Assembly: GCF_014218705.1 (NCBI RefSeq) | Contig: NZ_JABBJF010000005.1 | Coordinates: forward strand, 203,875-267,874 | Direction of reading: 5' to 3' | From: Kluyvera sichuanensis | GTDB lineage: Bacteria > Pseudomonadota > Gammaproteobacteria > Enterobacterales > Enterobacteriaceae | Length of the DNA: 64,000 bases | Shown here: piece after piece, positions 44,481 to 52,737 of the stretch | Layout of the letters: each line of letters starts with the position of its first letter | Numbering within the stretch: position 1 is the stretch's first letter | Translations under genes and position numbers: made by a program | Notes under the pieces: model-generated | Told to the model about the DNA's origin: nothing | The model's input: only the letters and a program-made list of their open reading frames with translations | Databases searched by the model: none

Positions 44481-46821
44481 CGGGCTAAACCGTCTATTAA
44501 TTATTTTATTAATCAACGTGTTACTTATGGCGAGGAGCACCTCTGCGGAAATGAAAAGCATGGATGGGGTCATTGCCGATAGCACACCGCTGGCCGGGAC
44601 GGAGCTCTATCTCGACGTCACCCTGAATCAGAATCCTATTGGCCTGGCGCGATTTGGTTACGATCGCGACAAGCTTTATGCCAGCGCCGATAGCCTGCGT
44701 AAAATCGGCCTGCGGATACCCGCAAATACGCCCGATCCGGTCTGTCTGAACGACCTCCCCCAGCTGCGCGTGCAGTACGATGCAAATCAGCAAACGCTGG
44801 CGCTAATGGCGCCGCTACAACAGCTGGATATGGCCACCACTCAGGTGAACCCGGACGATACGCCGAATCCCGATGCCGCCGCCTCACGCGGGCTGCTACT
44901 CAACTACGATCTCTATGCCTCTCAAGGACAAGAAGGGCAGAGCAACGCCAGCGCCTTTAGTGAGCTTCGCGCCTTCAGCAACGTGGGCGTGCTGAGCTCC
45001 ACGCAGATATCACGCTACACTGGCAATAGCGATAACGTTAGCCAGAACAACGGTATGGTCCGTCTGGACACCAGCTGGCGCACCTCGTTTCCCAGGCAGG
45101 CCATCGCGCTCAACGTAGGGGATATGCTCACCAGCGCCGTCAACTGGTCGCGCCCCACGCGTATCGCCGGGATACAGATAGGCACCGATTACAGCCTTCA
45201 ACCCTATACCCCTATTACGCCACTGCCCTCGTTTTTCGGCTCCGCCACGCTGCCTTCCAGCGTCGAGCTGTATATGAACGGCGTGAAGTACTACAACGGC
45301 GAAGTCCCGGCGGGTAATTTCGAACTGAATACGCTGCCCAATATCAACGGCGCAGGCGAGGCGCAGGTCACCATGACCGATGCGCTGGGTAAAACCACGG
45401 TGCAGAGCTTCTCGTTTTATAACGACCAGTCGCTGCTGCGTCAGGGGTTGTCAGAATGGTCAGCGGAAGCCGGCGTGGTGCGCAATAACTACGGTTATGA
45501 ATCCTTTGATTACGCCAGTACGCCCGCCTTTAGCGGCACCTGGCGACACGGCATCAGCAACAGCCTCACCGCAGGCGGGCACGCCGAGGCCACCCAGAGT
45601 CTGATTAACGCCGGGTTCAGCAGCGACTGGATCCCCGGCAGCAACAGCGGAACCATTTCCACCGCGCTGGCAGCCAGCGCCGACGCGGGTAAAAACGGTT
45701 TCCTCTACAGCGTCGGCTATCGCTGGAACAACAGTCGCTTTAACTTCAGCACCACGACGACTGCCACGGCCAGGGACTACCATGACGTTGCCACCCGCTA
45801 CGGAAGCCCACCGCCATCGCTTAATCAGAGCACCGTGGTCGGCTATAACACCGAGTCCTTCGGTAGCTTCAGCGTAGGCTATTTACAGTACCGCTCTCCC
45901 GGCCAGCCCACCCAGCGCTACACCAACGCCAACTGGTACCAGTCGGTGTCCAACCGCGTATACCTCACCGCCGGGCTGAATCAGAACGTTGATCGCAGCC
46001 GCGACCGCAGCATATTTCTGGTCGTCAACGTCTCGTTTGATAACAACATCAATACCAGCACCACCGTACAGCGTAGCAATAATGATCAGATGAGCTACTC
46101 GTTCAACGCCAGCAAAACCCAGCCGTCTGATGGCGGCCTGGGCTGGAACATGGTGCTCAACCAGCAGGACGCTCAGCAAAGCGGTCAGGGCGAGTTGGGC
46201 TATCTCGGGCGTTACGGCAAAGTTTACGGTGGCTACAGCAATATGTCGGGCAATCAGTCCGGCTACGCCGGGGCCAACGGCGCGCTCGTGCTGATGGGCG
46301 GCGGCCTGTTTGCGTCGCAGACCATCAACAACGGCTTTGCGGTGGTCTCTACCGGCGGTATGCCTAACGTACCGGTGCTGCTGCAAAATAATCCGATTGG
46401 CACCAGCAACGACAGCGGCCTGCTGCTGGTCACGCCGCTCAACAGCTATCAGAAAAATGAGATCAGCATTAACCCGATGGATCTCCCGGCTAATATGCGG
46501 ATCGATCCGGTGAACACCGTGGCGATCCCTGCCGATCGCTCAGGAACAATGGTCAACTTTACGGTAAAAACCGTACGTTCTGCGCTGATCGTGCTGAAAA
46601 ATGCGCAGGGAGAGGTGATACCGGAAGGGTCATCCGCCACGCTGAACGGCGTGCAGAGTCAGAACGCCGTGGTCGGCTTTGACGGCATGGTCTATTTCGA
46701 CACCCTGGACGCGCATAACACCCTCAACGTGGTCACCAGCGCGGGTCGCTGTACGGCACAGTTCGATTACCCAGAAAAAGCACGAGATATTCCACAAATT
46801 GGGCCATTAACGTGCCAATAA
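44452..46821 (+). CDS. outer-membrane pilus usher (CsuD type)
   Basis: 789 aa beta-barrel usher. N-terminus MVKKRYKRYSGLNRLLIILL carries the signal; the N-terminal domain (residues 45-130), 24-strand barrel with plug, and two small C-terminal domains follow. Motifs such as YNGEVPAGNFELNTLPNINGAGEA near residue 280 and the C-terminal Cys pair (GRCTAQ...GPLTCQ) are family features. It threads chaperone-subunit complexes to the cell surface. The length is at the short end for ushers, as in the archaic class. Confidence 0.9.
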   Translation: MVKKRYKRYSGLNRLLIILLINVLLMARSTSAEMKSMDGVIADSTPLAGTELYLDVTLNQNPIGLARFGYDRDKLYASADSLRKIGLRIPANTPDPVCLNDLPQLRVQYDANQQTLALMAPLQQLDMATTQVNPDDTPNPDAAASRGLLLNYDLYASQGQEGQSNASAFSELRAFSNVGVLSSTQISRYTGNSDNVSQNNGMVRLDTSWRTSFPRQAIALNVGDMLTSAVNWSRPTRIAGIQIGTDYSLQPYTPITPLPSFFGSATLPSSVELYMNGVKYYNGEVPAGNFELNTLPNINGAGEAQVTMTDALGKTTVQSFSFYNDQSLLRQGLSEWSAEAGVVRNNYGYESFDYASTPAFSGTWRHGISNSLTAGGHAEATQSLINAGFSSDWIPGSNSGTISTALAASADAGKNGFLYSVGYRWNNSRFNFSTTTTATARDYHDVATRYGSPPPSLNQSTVVGYNTESFGSFSVGYLQYRSPGQPTQRYTNANWYQSVSNRVYLTAGLNQNVDRSRDRSIFLVVNVSFDNNINTSTTVQRSNNDQMSYSFNASKTQPSDGGLGWNMVLNQQDAQQSGQGELGYLGRYGKVYGGYSNMSGNQSGYAGANGALVLMGGGLFASQTINNGFAVVSTGGMPNVPVLLQNNPIGTSNDSGLLLVTPLNSYQKNEISINPMDLPANMRIDPVNTVAIPADRSGTMVNFTVKTVRSALIVLKNAQGEVIPEGSSATLNGVQSQNAVVGFDGMVYFDTLDAHNTLNVVTSAGRCTAQFDYPEKARDIPQIGPLTCQ

Positions 46822-46833
46822 GGAGCAGCGATC

Positions 46834-47805
46834 ATGTGGTTAAGAGTGATGATTTTACTGGTAGGGCTGTGCTTTTTCCCGCTAAAAAGCTTTGCGGTGA
46901 GTTGTACCGTTTCCCCCGTCCCCAATGTCGCCTTCACCAGCGCCGTGTCCCCATTCAACAACACAAGTGATACGGTTATCAGTGTAAACGTTAACTACAC
47001 CTGCACGGGGGCTGTACTCTCACTGCTGGGCGCCACCATCTGTTTCAACTTTGGCCCATCGACAAATGGGGCCACTCTTCCCCGGCAGATGACCTCAGGC
47101 ACGGCAAAAATTAACTATCAACTCTATCAGGACAGCGGGCATACCATCGTATTAGGCAATCAGGACAGCAACGCAAGTTTTAGTCCCATGAGGGTTCCCT
47201 GGCGTATGCTTACTACCAATGATTTAACCGGCTCCTTTACCATCTATGCCGTCATACCTAAAGGGCAAAGTACGGCAGTCCCAGGAAACTATTCGGACAC
47301 CTTTCTCGCCATTAACGCCTCGATTACCTCAATCATTAATCCGCTCAATCTGGGCTCAGCGTGTGGCAGCACGGTCGTCGGTAACTTTGCTTTTGGCGTC
47401 ACCGCCACCGTCAGTAAACAGTGCCAGATCACCGCCACCAACACGCTTTCACTGGGTTCAGTTGCCTACACCCAAACCAATATTACCAGCAACAGCAACT
47501 TCACCATGGCATGCACAAACGGTACCGCCTACACCATCGGGCTCACCCCCTCAAACGGTAACACTGCCGGGAGTGGCGTTATGAAAAGCACCGCGACGAC
47601 CTCAACCAACCCAGACCTGGTTCCCTATCAGTTGAAATCAACGGCAGGCGTTTCTGGTCTCACATGGGGTAACGCATCTCCCAACCTGGTCGCAGATACC
47701 GGTACAGGATCCTCCGTCAACAAAACGGTCTACGCCCTGGTTCCCAACGCCAACTATCGCGCAGACAGCTACGCCGATACCGTCACCATCACCGTGACCT
47801 ACTAA
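46834..47805 (+). CDS. two-domain SCPU tip adhesin (CsuE type)
   Basis: 323 aa. A signal peptide (MWLRVMILLVGLCFFPLKSFA) is followed by two SCPU domains, about residues 22-165 and 178-323; the second strongly resembles the major pilin, including NSNFTMACTNGTAYTIGL and the end strand DSYADTVTITVTY. In Csu pili the two-domain CsuE caps the fibre and binds hydrophobic surfaces by exposed loops. It starts 12 bp after the usher stop. The operon has no CsuA or CsuB minor subunits. Confidence 0.85.
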   Translation: MWLRVMILLVGLCFFPLKSFAVSCTVSPVPNVAFTSAVSPFNNTSDTVISVNVNYTCTGAVLSLLGATICFNFGPSTNGATLPRQMTSGTAKINYQLYQDSGHTIVLGNQDSNASFSPMRVPWRMLTTNDLTGSFTIYAVIPKGQSTAVPGNYSDTFLAINASITSIINPLNLGSACGSTVVGNFAFGVTATVSKQCQITATNTLSLGSVAYTQTNITSNSNFTMACTNGTAYTIGLTPSNGNTAGSGVMKSTATTSTNPDLVPYQLKSTAGVSGLTWGNASPNLVADTGTGSSVNKTVYALVPNANYRADSYADTVTITVTY

Positions 47806-47861
47806 AGAAAATCTTTATCGATAACGTATACTGAAGCCATCATCCCCCGAGAGGAATCCGT

Positions 47862-48782
47862 ATGCGCTCACTAAACCGCCTCAAATGGCTGCATGCCTTT
47901 GAAGCCACCGCCCGTCACGGCAGTTTTACCGGCGCAGCGCAGGAACTGGGCGTGACGCCCGCCGCCGTGGGGCAACTGGTCAGGGCGCTGGAAGATTGGG
48001 TCGGGCACCCGCTGCTGCACCGCGCTCGCACCGGTAAAGAGCGGTTGACGCTAGTGAGTGAAGCGCAGGAAGCCTTGCAGGACATCACCCTGGGGCTGGA
48101 TAAGCTCGAGTCCGGGCTGAACAAGCTGCGCGGCCGCCGGGCGCGTTCGGTGGTGGTGGTAACCGCCTCGCAGGTGCTGATGATGAACTGGCTGATGGAG
48201 CGCCTGAACCGCTTCTCTGAAGCCCATGATGCGATCGACCTACGCCTGAACGTTACTGAAAAGCTGATGGATGTCTCCCACGGCGAGGCCGACGTCGGCA
48301 TCCGCTGTGGGCAGGGCGATTGGCCGGGTGTGGATAAAACCTGGCTGATGGATGAAGAAGCGGTACTGGTCTGTAGCCCGCGTCTGGTGCCGCCGGAGAA
48401 AACCGCCTGCGCGGATTGGCTCTCGCAGCAAAAGCTGATTCACGACGATACCCCTCACCCCGGCGCTAATTTTCCCGATTGGGACGAGGTGCTCAGCGCA
48501 CTGAACGCGCCAGCGGCAAAAGAGAGTGGGCTGCATATCAACTCCACCTCGGCGGTGATCCTCGCGGCTTTAAGCGGGCGCGGTGTGGCGATTGTGCGCC
48601 ATGCACTGGTGAAAGCGTTGATCGACAGCGGGCAACTCACGCAACTGCATCCGGATCACCGCTGGCCGCTGACCTGGTCTTATTACATTGTGACCCCGCA
48701 GCATGCAGTAATGCGTCCGGAAGTGAAAATCTTCCACGACTGGTTGATTACCGACATTGCTGCCGAAAACAGTGCCGCGTAG
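47862..48782 (+). CDS. LysR-family transcriptional regulator, GcvA-like
   Basis: 306 aa. The winged helix-turn-helix occupies residues 4-62 (LKWLHAFEATARHGSFTGAA then ELGVTPAAVGQLVRALE), and the periplasmic-binding-protein fold effector domain follows from about 92. This opening is typical of the GcvA/AmpR-like branch. It is preceded by GAGAGGAAT. The target is unknown. It is followed by a small alpha/beta gene on the same strand, and by an Old Yellow Enzyme operon on the other strand that could be regulated by it. Confidence 0.85.
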   Translation: MRSLNRLKWLHAFEATARHGSFTGAAQELGVTPAAVGQLVRALEDWVGHPLLHRARTGKERLTLVSEAQEALQDITLGLDKLESGLNKLRGRRARSVVVVTASQVLMMNWLMERLNRFSEAHDAIDLRLNVTEKLMDVSHGEADVGIRCGQGDWPGVDKTWLMDEEAVLVCSPRLVPPEKTACADWLSQQKLIHDDTPHPGANFPDWDEVLSALNAPAAKESGLHINSTSAVILAALSGRGVAIVRHALVKALIDSGQLTQLHPDHRWPLTWSYYIVTPQHAVMRPEVKIFHDWLITDIAAENSAA

Positions 48783-48883
48783 AAAAACTATCCTGCGCCG
48801 CAAGAAGATCTGATTTGTGGCAGCGGCCATGACTTCTGATAATTCAGGCAACCCAACTGCCACTATGAATACAGGAGAACATC

Positions 48884-49165
48884 ATGGCCTGGTTGCAAAT
48901 CACCCTCGATATCAGCCCCGAAAACCGTCCCGCCGCTGCGGGCGTTTATCAGCAGTACAAAGCACCATTCCTCAATACCATCGCCGGAGCAACGGCCAAA
49001 GAGCTGCTGATCCGCGAAGAAGACGTGCAGGTATTGCACGGTTTTAACACCCGCGAGCAGGCGCAGGCCTACCTCAGCAGCGACCTGTTCACTCAGGACG
49101 TGGTCGAAGCGCTGAAGCCGTATCTGAACGGTGCGCCGGACGTGCGTATTTACGATGTAGCTTAA
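48884..49165 (+). CDS. small protein of ferredoxin-like alpha/beta fold, function unknown
   Basis: 93 aa starting MAWLQITLDISPENRPAAAG with CAGGAGAA eight bases upstream. The pattern beta-alpha-beta-beta-alpha-beta with no cysteines or signal resembles dimeric alpha-beta barrel proteins (ABM/Dabb-like), some of which are monooxygenases and some binding proteins. No catalytic residue can be named. It lies between the LysR gene and the repeat at 49174, convergent with the Old Yellow Enzyme gene; a role with that redox pair is only a guess. Confidence 0.65.
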   Translation: MAWLQITLDISPENRPAAAGVYQQYKAPFLNTIAGATAKELLIREEDVQVLHGFNTREQAQAYLSSDLFTQDVVEALKPYLNGAPDVRIYDVA

Positions 49166-49173
49166 GGGAATTT

Positions 49174-49261
49174 CCCCTCACCCCGGCCCTCTCCCCAAAG
49201 GGGCGAGGGAGAAAACCGTCGGTCCCCTCTCCCCCATGGGGAGAGGGTTAGGGTGAGGGGG
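49174..49261. repeat. long inverted-repeat element, copy 2
   Basis: Same arms (CCCCTCACCCCGGCCCTCTC and GAGAGGGTTAGGGTGAGGGG) as the element at 36078-36182, with a shorter centre. Lies between two convergent genes. Confidence 0.8.
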
Positions 49262-49271
49262 TCAGCGTCAA

Positions 49272-50372
49272 TCACTCCGCCGTCGGATAATCCAGATACC
49301 CCGCCTTCCCACCACCGAAGAACTGCTCCTTCACCGGCGCATTCAGCGGTAAATCATGCTCCAGACGATGCGGCAGATCCGGGTTAGCAATAAACGGACG
49401 GCCAAAACCAATCAGATCCGCCCAGCCTTTTGCCAGCGCCTCTTCGGCACGCGCTTTGGTGTATTTACCGGAGTAAATCAGCGTACCATGGAAGATAATC
49501 CGCAGCGCTTCTTTAAACGCGGCGGGCATCACCGGCGCATCGTCCCAGTCGGCTTCGGCGATATGAATATAGGCAATGCCCATCTCACTCAGCACGCTGG
49601 CTGCTGCCAGATAAGTTGCTTCCGGCGTATCATCGCGCGAGCCCATCAGCGTGGTCAGCGGCGCGAGACGAATCCCCACGCGCTCTTTGCCAATCGCTTC
49701 AGAGACTGCAGCCACCACCTCTTTCATAAAGCGCAGACGGTTTTGCAGCGAGCCGCCGTATTCGTCGTCGCGCAGGTTGGCCTGCGAATCAATAAACTGA
49801 TTAATCAGATAGCCGTTCGCCCCGTGCAGCTCAATGCCGTCAAAACCAGCGGCAATGGCGTTACGCGCCGCCTGAGCATAGTCGTTGACGATAGCCGGGA
49901 TCTCATCGGTACGCAGTGCGCGCGGCATATCATGCTGCACCATCGCGCCGACGCCGCTTTCCGGGCCACGGCCTTCCACATCGACAAACACCTTCACGCC
50001 TTCGGCCTGAATCGCGGAAGAGGAGACCGGCTGCGCGCCGTTCGGCTGCAGGACGTTGTGGGAAACGCGGCCGACGTGCCACAGCTGGGCGAAGATTTTG
50101 CCGCCCGCCTGATGCACGGCGGTGGTCACTTTTTTCCAGCCTGCAATCTGTGCTTCAGAGTACATACCTGGCGTCCAGGCATAGCCCTGGCCCTGCTGGC
50201 TGATTTGGGTGCCTTCGCTGATGATAAGCCCGGCGCTGGCGCGCTGCGCGTAGTAGTCGGCCATCATATCGGTCGCCACGTCACCGGCACCAGCGCGGGA
50301 GCGGGTCATCGGCGGCATCACGATACGGTTAGCCAGCGGCAGGTCGTTCAGAGAATATTGATTGAATAACAT
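49272..50372 (-). CDS. Old Yellow Enzyme family alkene/nitro reductase (NemA-like)
   Basis: 366 aa FMN-dependent TIM barrel. N-terminal LANRIVMPPMTRSRA binds FMN; QLWHVGR near residue 100 and FDGIELHGANGYLINQF near 178-194 supply active-site His/Asn/Tyr residues. Related enzymes reduce N-ethylmaleimide, nitrate esters and enones with NADPH. In K-12 nemA is preceded by nemR, absent here; the gene follows a DUF1471 peptide 15 bp upstream on the same strand, suggesting a two-gene stress unit. Physiological substrate cannot be stated. Confidence 0.9.
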   Translation of the reverse strand: MLFNQYSLNDLPLANRIVMPPMTRSRAGAGDVATDMMADYYAQRASAGLIISEGTQISQQGQGYAWTPGMYSEAQIAGWKKVTTAVHQAGGKIFAQLWHVGRVSHNVLQPNGAQPVSSSAIQAEGVKVFVDVEGRGPESGVGAMVQHDMPRALRTDEIPAIVNDYAQAARNAIAAGFDGIELHGANGYLINQFIDSQANLRDDEYGGSLQNRLRFMKEVVAAVSEAIGKERVGIRLAPLTTLMGSRDDTPEATYLAAASVLSEMGIAYIHIAEADWDDAPVMPAAFKEALRIIFHGTLIYSGKYTKARAEEALAKGWADLIGFGRPFIANPDLPHRLEHDLPLNAPVKEQFFGGGKAGYLDYPTAE

Positions 50373-50387
50373 GCTGTTTTCCTCCGC

Positions 50388-50600
50388 TTATTTGTACAGT
50401 TCGGCGCTCATGGTCACGGTGTTGCCCATGCGTGCGCTGGTGATTTTATAGTCGGAGGCGTTCATCTCTTTGGCCTTCTGCGCAATGGCCGCTTCAGCGG
50501 AGTCCAGCGTAGAGGCGGTCGCGGTGACGCTTTGCGCAGAGGCGCTAAAGGCAGCAACGCAGAGAAGGGAAGCAGCAAAAATCGTGGTAAGGGTTTTCAT
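50388..50600 (-). CDS. DUF1471 (YdgH/BhsA/McbA-type) periplasmic peptide
   Basis: 70 aa. Signal peptide MKTLTTIFAASLLCVAAFSASA, then a compact DUF1471 domain (DSAEAAIAQKAKEMNASDYK split, ending TMSAELYK). Members respond to stress, biofilm or copper/acid signals; none has a known enzyme activity. It is the promoter-proximal gene before the Old Yellow Enzyme gene. Confidence 0.85.
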   Translation of the reverse strand: MKTLTTIFAASLLCVAAFSASAQSVTATASTLDSAEAAIAQKAKEMNASDYKITSARMGNTVTMSAELYK

Positions 50601-50659
50601 GGTCGTATCCTGTTCGGTAAGGGACGTTACGCTCGGTAACGTGATGCGAAGAAGGATAC

Positions 50660-50721
50660 GACCGTGGACTGATTACATAAATGGTATAAATCGCAATAGA
50701 CTATTATCAATATCGCAATAG
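50660..50721 (-). promoter_or_regulatory. promoter with phased direct repeats upstream of the DUF1471 gene
   Basis: ATCGCAATAG occurs twice, at 50690-50699 and 50712-50721, exactly 22 bp apart (two helical turns). On the minus strand TTGATA lies between the repeats and TATACC follows 16 bp later, a plausible sigma-70 promoter. The geometry suggests a regulator binding one face of the DNA around the -35. Confidence 0.5.
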
Positions 50722-50729
50722 TTGAAAGG

Positions 50730-51251
50730 CTACAGACCCGCCCACCACAGGCGCATTTTCATGCCCCAGTAGCTCGTCCAGCCTGTCGTGACGCTGACCG
50801 GCTGACCTTTGTCGATAACCACCAGCGTCGGCGTCACCTCGACCTGCCAGCGCTGGGCCAGCTCACCGCGCGCGTCGTTCACCACTGGCATGGTCAGCTG
50901 TTTTTTCTGCATCCACGTCGCCAGCCGCGCATCGTCGCCGGAACGCAGGGCAATGCTCACCACGTTGCCGCCCTGCTCCTTCAGTTTCTCAACCGACGGC
51001 GAGGTAAAGCGGCAGATGCTGCACCAGGTCGCCCAGACGTAAACCAGCAGCGGTCGGTTCTCGCTCATCGCGGCGAAATCCAGCTGCTGGCCGTCTATTG
51101 TCTGCATAGTCGTGCCGGAGAAGGTATCGGGCAACGTCGGGCTGCGGAAGCGGTCAACGCCCCACATCAGCACCGCGGCCAACAGTAACAGCACTATCAT
51201 TTCGCGCAGCCAGCGGTATACGCGGCGACGCTGGAAAAATTTGCTCATCAT
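50730..51251 (-). CDS. membrane-anchored thioredoxin-like protein, ScsD/TlpA type
   Basis: 173 aa with an N-terminal anchor (about residues 16-31) and a periplasmic thioredoxin fold. The redox motif is W-C-S-I-C (near residues 75-79) and the cis-Pro loop is VEVTPTLVV near 134. It resembles ScsD of Salmonella-type scsABCD copper-tolerance clusters. Here scsA, scsB and scsC are not adjacent, so its electron partner is unknown. Either of the two initial ATGs may be used. Confidence 0.8.
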   Translation of the reverse strand: MMSKFFQRRRVYRWLREMIVLLLLAAVLMWGVDRFRSPTLPDTFSGTTMQTIDGQQLDFAAMSENRPLLVYVWATWCSICRFTSPSVEKLKEQGGNVVSIALRSGDDARLATWMQKKQLTMPVVNDARGELAQRWQVEVTPTLVVIDKGQPVSVTTGWTSYWGMKMRLWWAGL

Positions 51252-51350
51252 GACCTCGTCATAGTACGAGGCGTATCTTAGCGAGCCCGCCAGTTTAGTG
51301 CTGTAAAGAAGTGTCTTGCGAAAACGCGAGCATTGGCAGCACCGAGAAGA

Positions 51351-52313
51351 TTAACTGATATCCGCAACCGATGAGCGAGCCACCAGGCGCCCGGTAAACG
51401 CACGCCCTTCCGGCACAAACACAGAATGCCCATCAATTAACGCGCGAATACGCTGAACGCAGTGTTCCAGCAGCTGTTCAACCGGATAGGCGATACAGGT
51501 CAGAGGAGGATAAACCAGCGAGGCCAGCGGAGAGTCTTCAAGGCTCACCAGCGACACTTCCTGTGGGATCGCAATATTGAATTCACGTAATAAACGCATC
51601 GCTTCGGCGGCGTAACAGTCACGTTTGGCGATAATCGCCGTGTATTTAGTGAAACTATTGATAAGCGTCAGCAGCGCCTGTTCAATATTGTTGTCAGCCA
51701 TCACCAGCAGTTGACGATTGAACGGCAGAGAGTAGTTTTGCAGCACGCTACGATAGCCGTCGAGCATCTGCTTGCTGGCAACGTCGCTTTCATTATCCAT
51801 CAGCAGCGCAATATTACGATGCCCCTTGCCCAGCACATAGCGGCAGGCGCTTTCGGTGGCAAACGCGTAGTTGTAACCCTGGCTGGCGCTGCCTTGCGCG
51901 GAAAACGCATCGAAGGCGATCACATTGCTGGCAACATCACCGCTGTTGCGGCTCAGGGTGACGACTGCAACGCATTGATGCTGCAGGTTTTCCACCGCTG
52001 CCTGCTGTTCAGCCGCGTCGTTTACATACTGAATGATCAGCGATTTGTTCAGCGATTTCACGGCCTGCGACAGCTGCGGCAGCAGCGCGGCGCTAAACCC
52101 GGCTTCGTTCGCGGGCAGCACCATACCGACGTAGCTCGAGGTATTGCTCGCCAGGTTCTGCGCGGCAAAGCTTGGGCGGTAGTTAAGCTCTTCCACCGCG
52201 CGTAATACGGCCTCGCGGCTCTCTTCACGAACGCCACGCGTCCCCGTCAGCACGCGCGAAACGGTGGCACGGGAAACGTTGGCTAACTTTGAAACATCAT
52301 CAATAGTAGGCAT
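51351..52313 (-). CDS. LacI-family repressor of the glycan PTS locus
   Basis: 320 aa. The helix-turn-helix and hinge helix are at residues 1-60 (MPTIDDVSKLANVSRATVSR then VLTGTRGVREESREAVLRA and the YRPSFAAQNLAS hinge), followed by a periplasmic-binding-protein type sensor domain. It is downstream of the PTS IIA gene on the same strand. Palindromes of LacI-family type with a central CG lie upstream of the PTS operon (54446-54461) and of the porin-mannanase operon (55961-55974), so it probably represses both until a sugar (phosphate) inducer binds. Confidence 0.85.
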   Translation of the reverse strand: MPTIDDVSKLANVSRATVSRVLTGTRGVREESREAVLRAVEELNYRPSFAAQNLASNTSSYVGMVLPANEAGFSAALLPQLSQAVKSLNKSLIIQYVNDAAEQQAAVENLQHQCVAVVTLSRNSGDVASNVIAFDAFSAQGSASQGYNYAFATESACRYVLGKGHRNIALLMDNESDVASKQMLDGYRSVLQNYSLPFNRQLLVMADNNIEQALLTLINSFTKYTAIIAKRDCYAAEAMRLLREFNIAIPQEVSLVSLEDSPLASLVYPPLTCIAYPVEQLLEHCVQRIRALIDGHSVFVPEGRAFTGRLVARSSVADIS

Positions 52314-52409
52314 GGTGTCGTCTGTATTACGGTTTTCTCCCTATACTAACATAAATGCGTTCAGGTATTCGCCAACTCCCCGGCGCGAAACGGCCGGGGA
52401 GACAGAGGC

Positions 52410-52715
52410 TTAATGACGCGTGCGATAGAGCTCAATCAGCTCGCCCACCAGTTCTTTGGCCAGAATCGACGTCATCAGATGGTCCTGCGCGTGCACCATC
52501 ACCAGCGTCATTTTGGTTTTGCCCTCGCCTTCATCGGCCTCAATCAGTTGAGTCTGTACCCGATGCGCTTCGCGGGCAAAATGCTGCGCCTGCCCCATTT
52601 TTTCATCTGCATCGGCGAAATCACCGGCTTTAGCGCTGTTCAGCGCTTCGTAGCACAGGCTGCGCGACTGGCCAGCATTAATAATAATGCCCATTACTTG
52701 CTCTTCTAAATCCAT
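52410..52715 (-). CDS. PTS lactose/cellobiose-family IIA component
   Basis: 101 aa, all-helical IIA of the Lac family, which works as a trimer. The phosphorylated His lies in MVHAQDHLM (residues 73-81), with Asp nearby as the metal ligand. It passes phosphate from HPr to the IIB protein. It is the third PTS gene (after IIB and IIC) in the minus-strand operon and is followed by the LacI gene. Confidence 0.9.
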   Translation of the reverse strand: MDLEEQVMGIIINAGQSRSLCYEALNSAKAGDFADADEKMGQAQHFAREAHRVQTQLIEADEGEGKTKMTLVMVHAQDHLMTSILAKELVGELIELYRTRH

Positions 52716-52737
52716 AACGTCCTCTCAATCAACAAAA

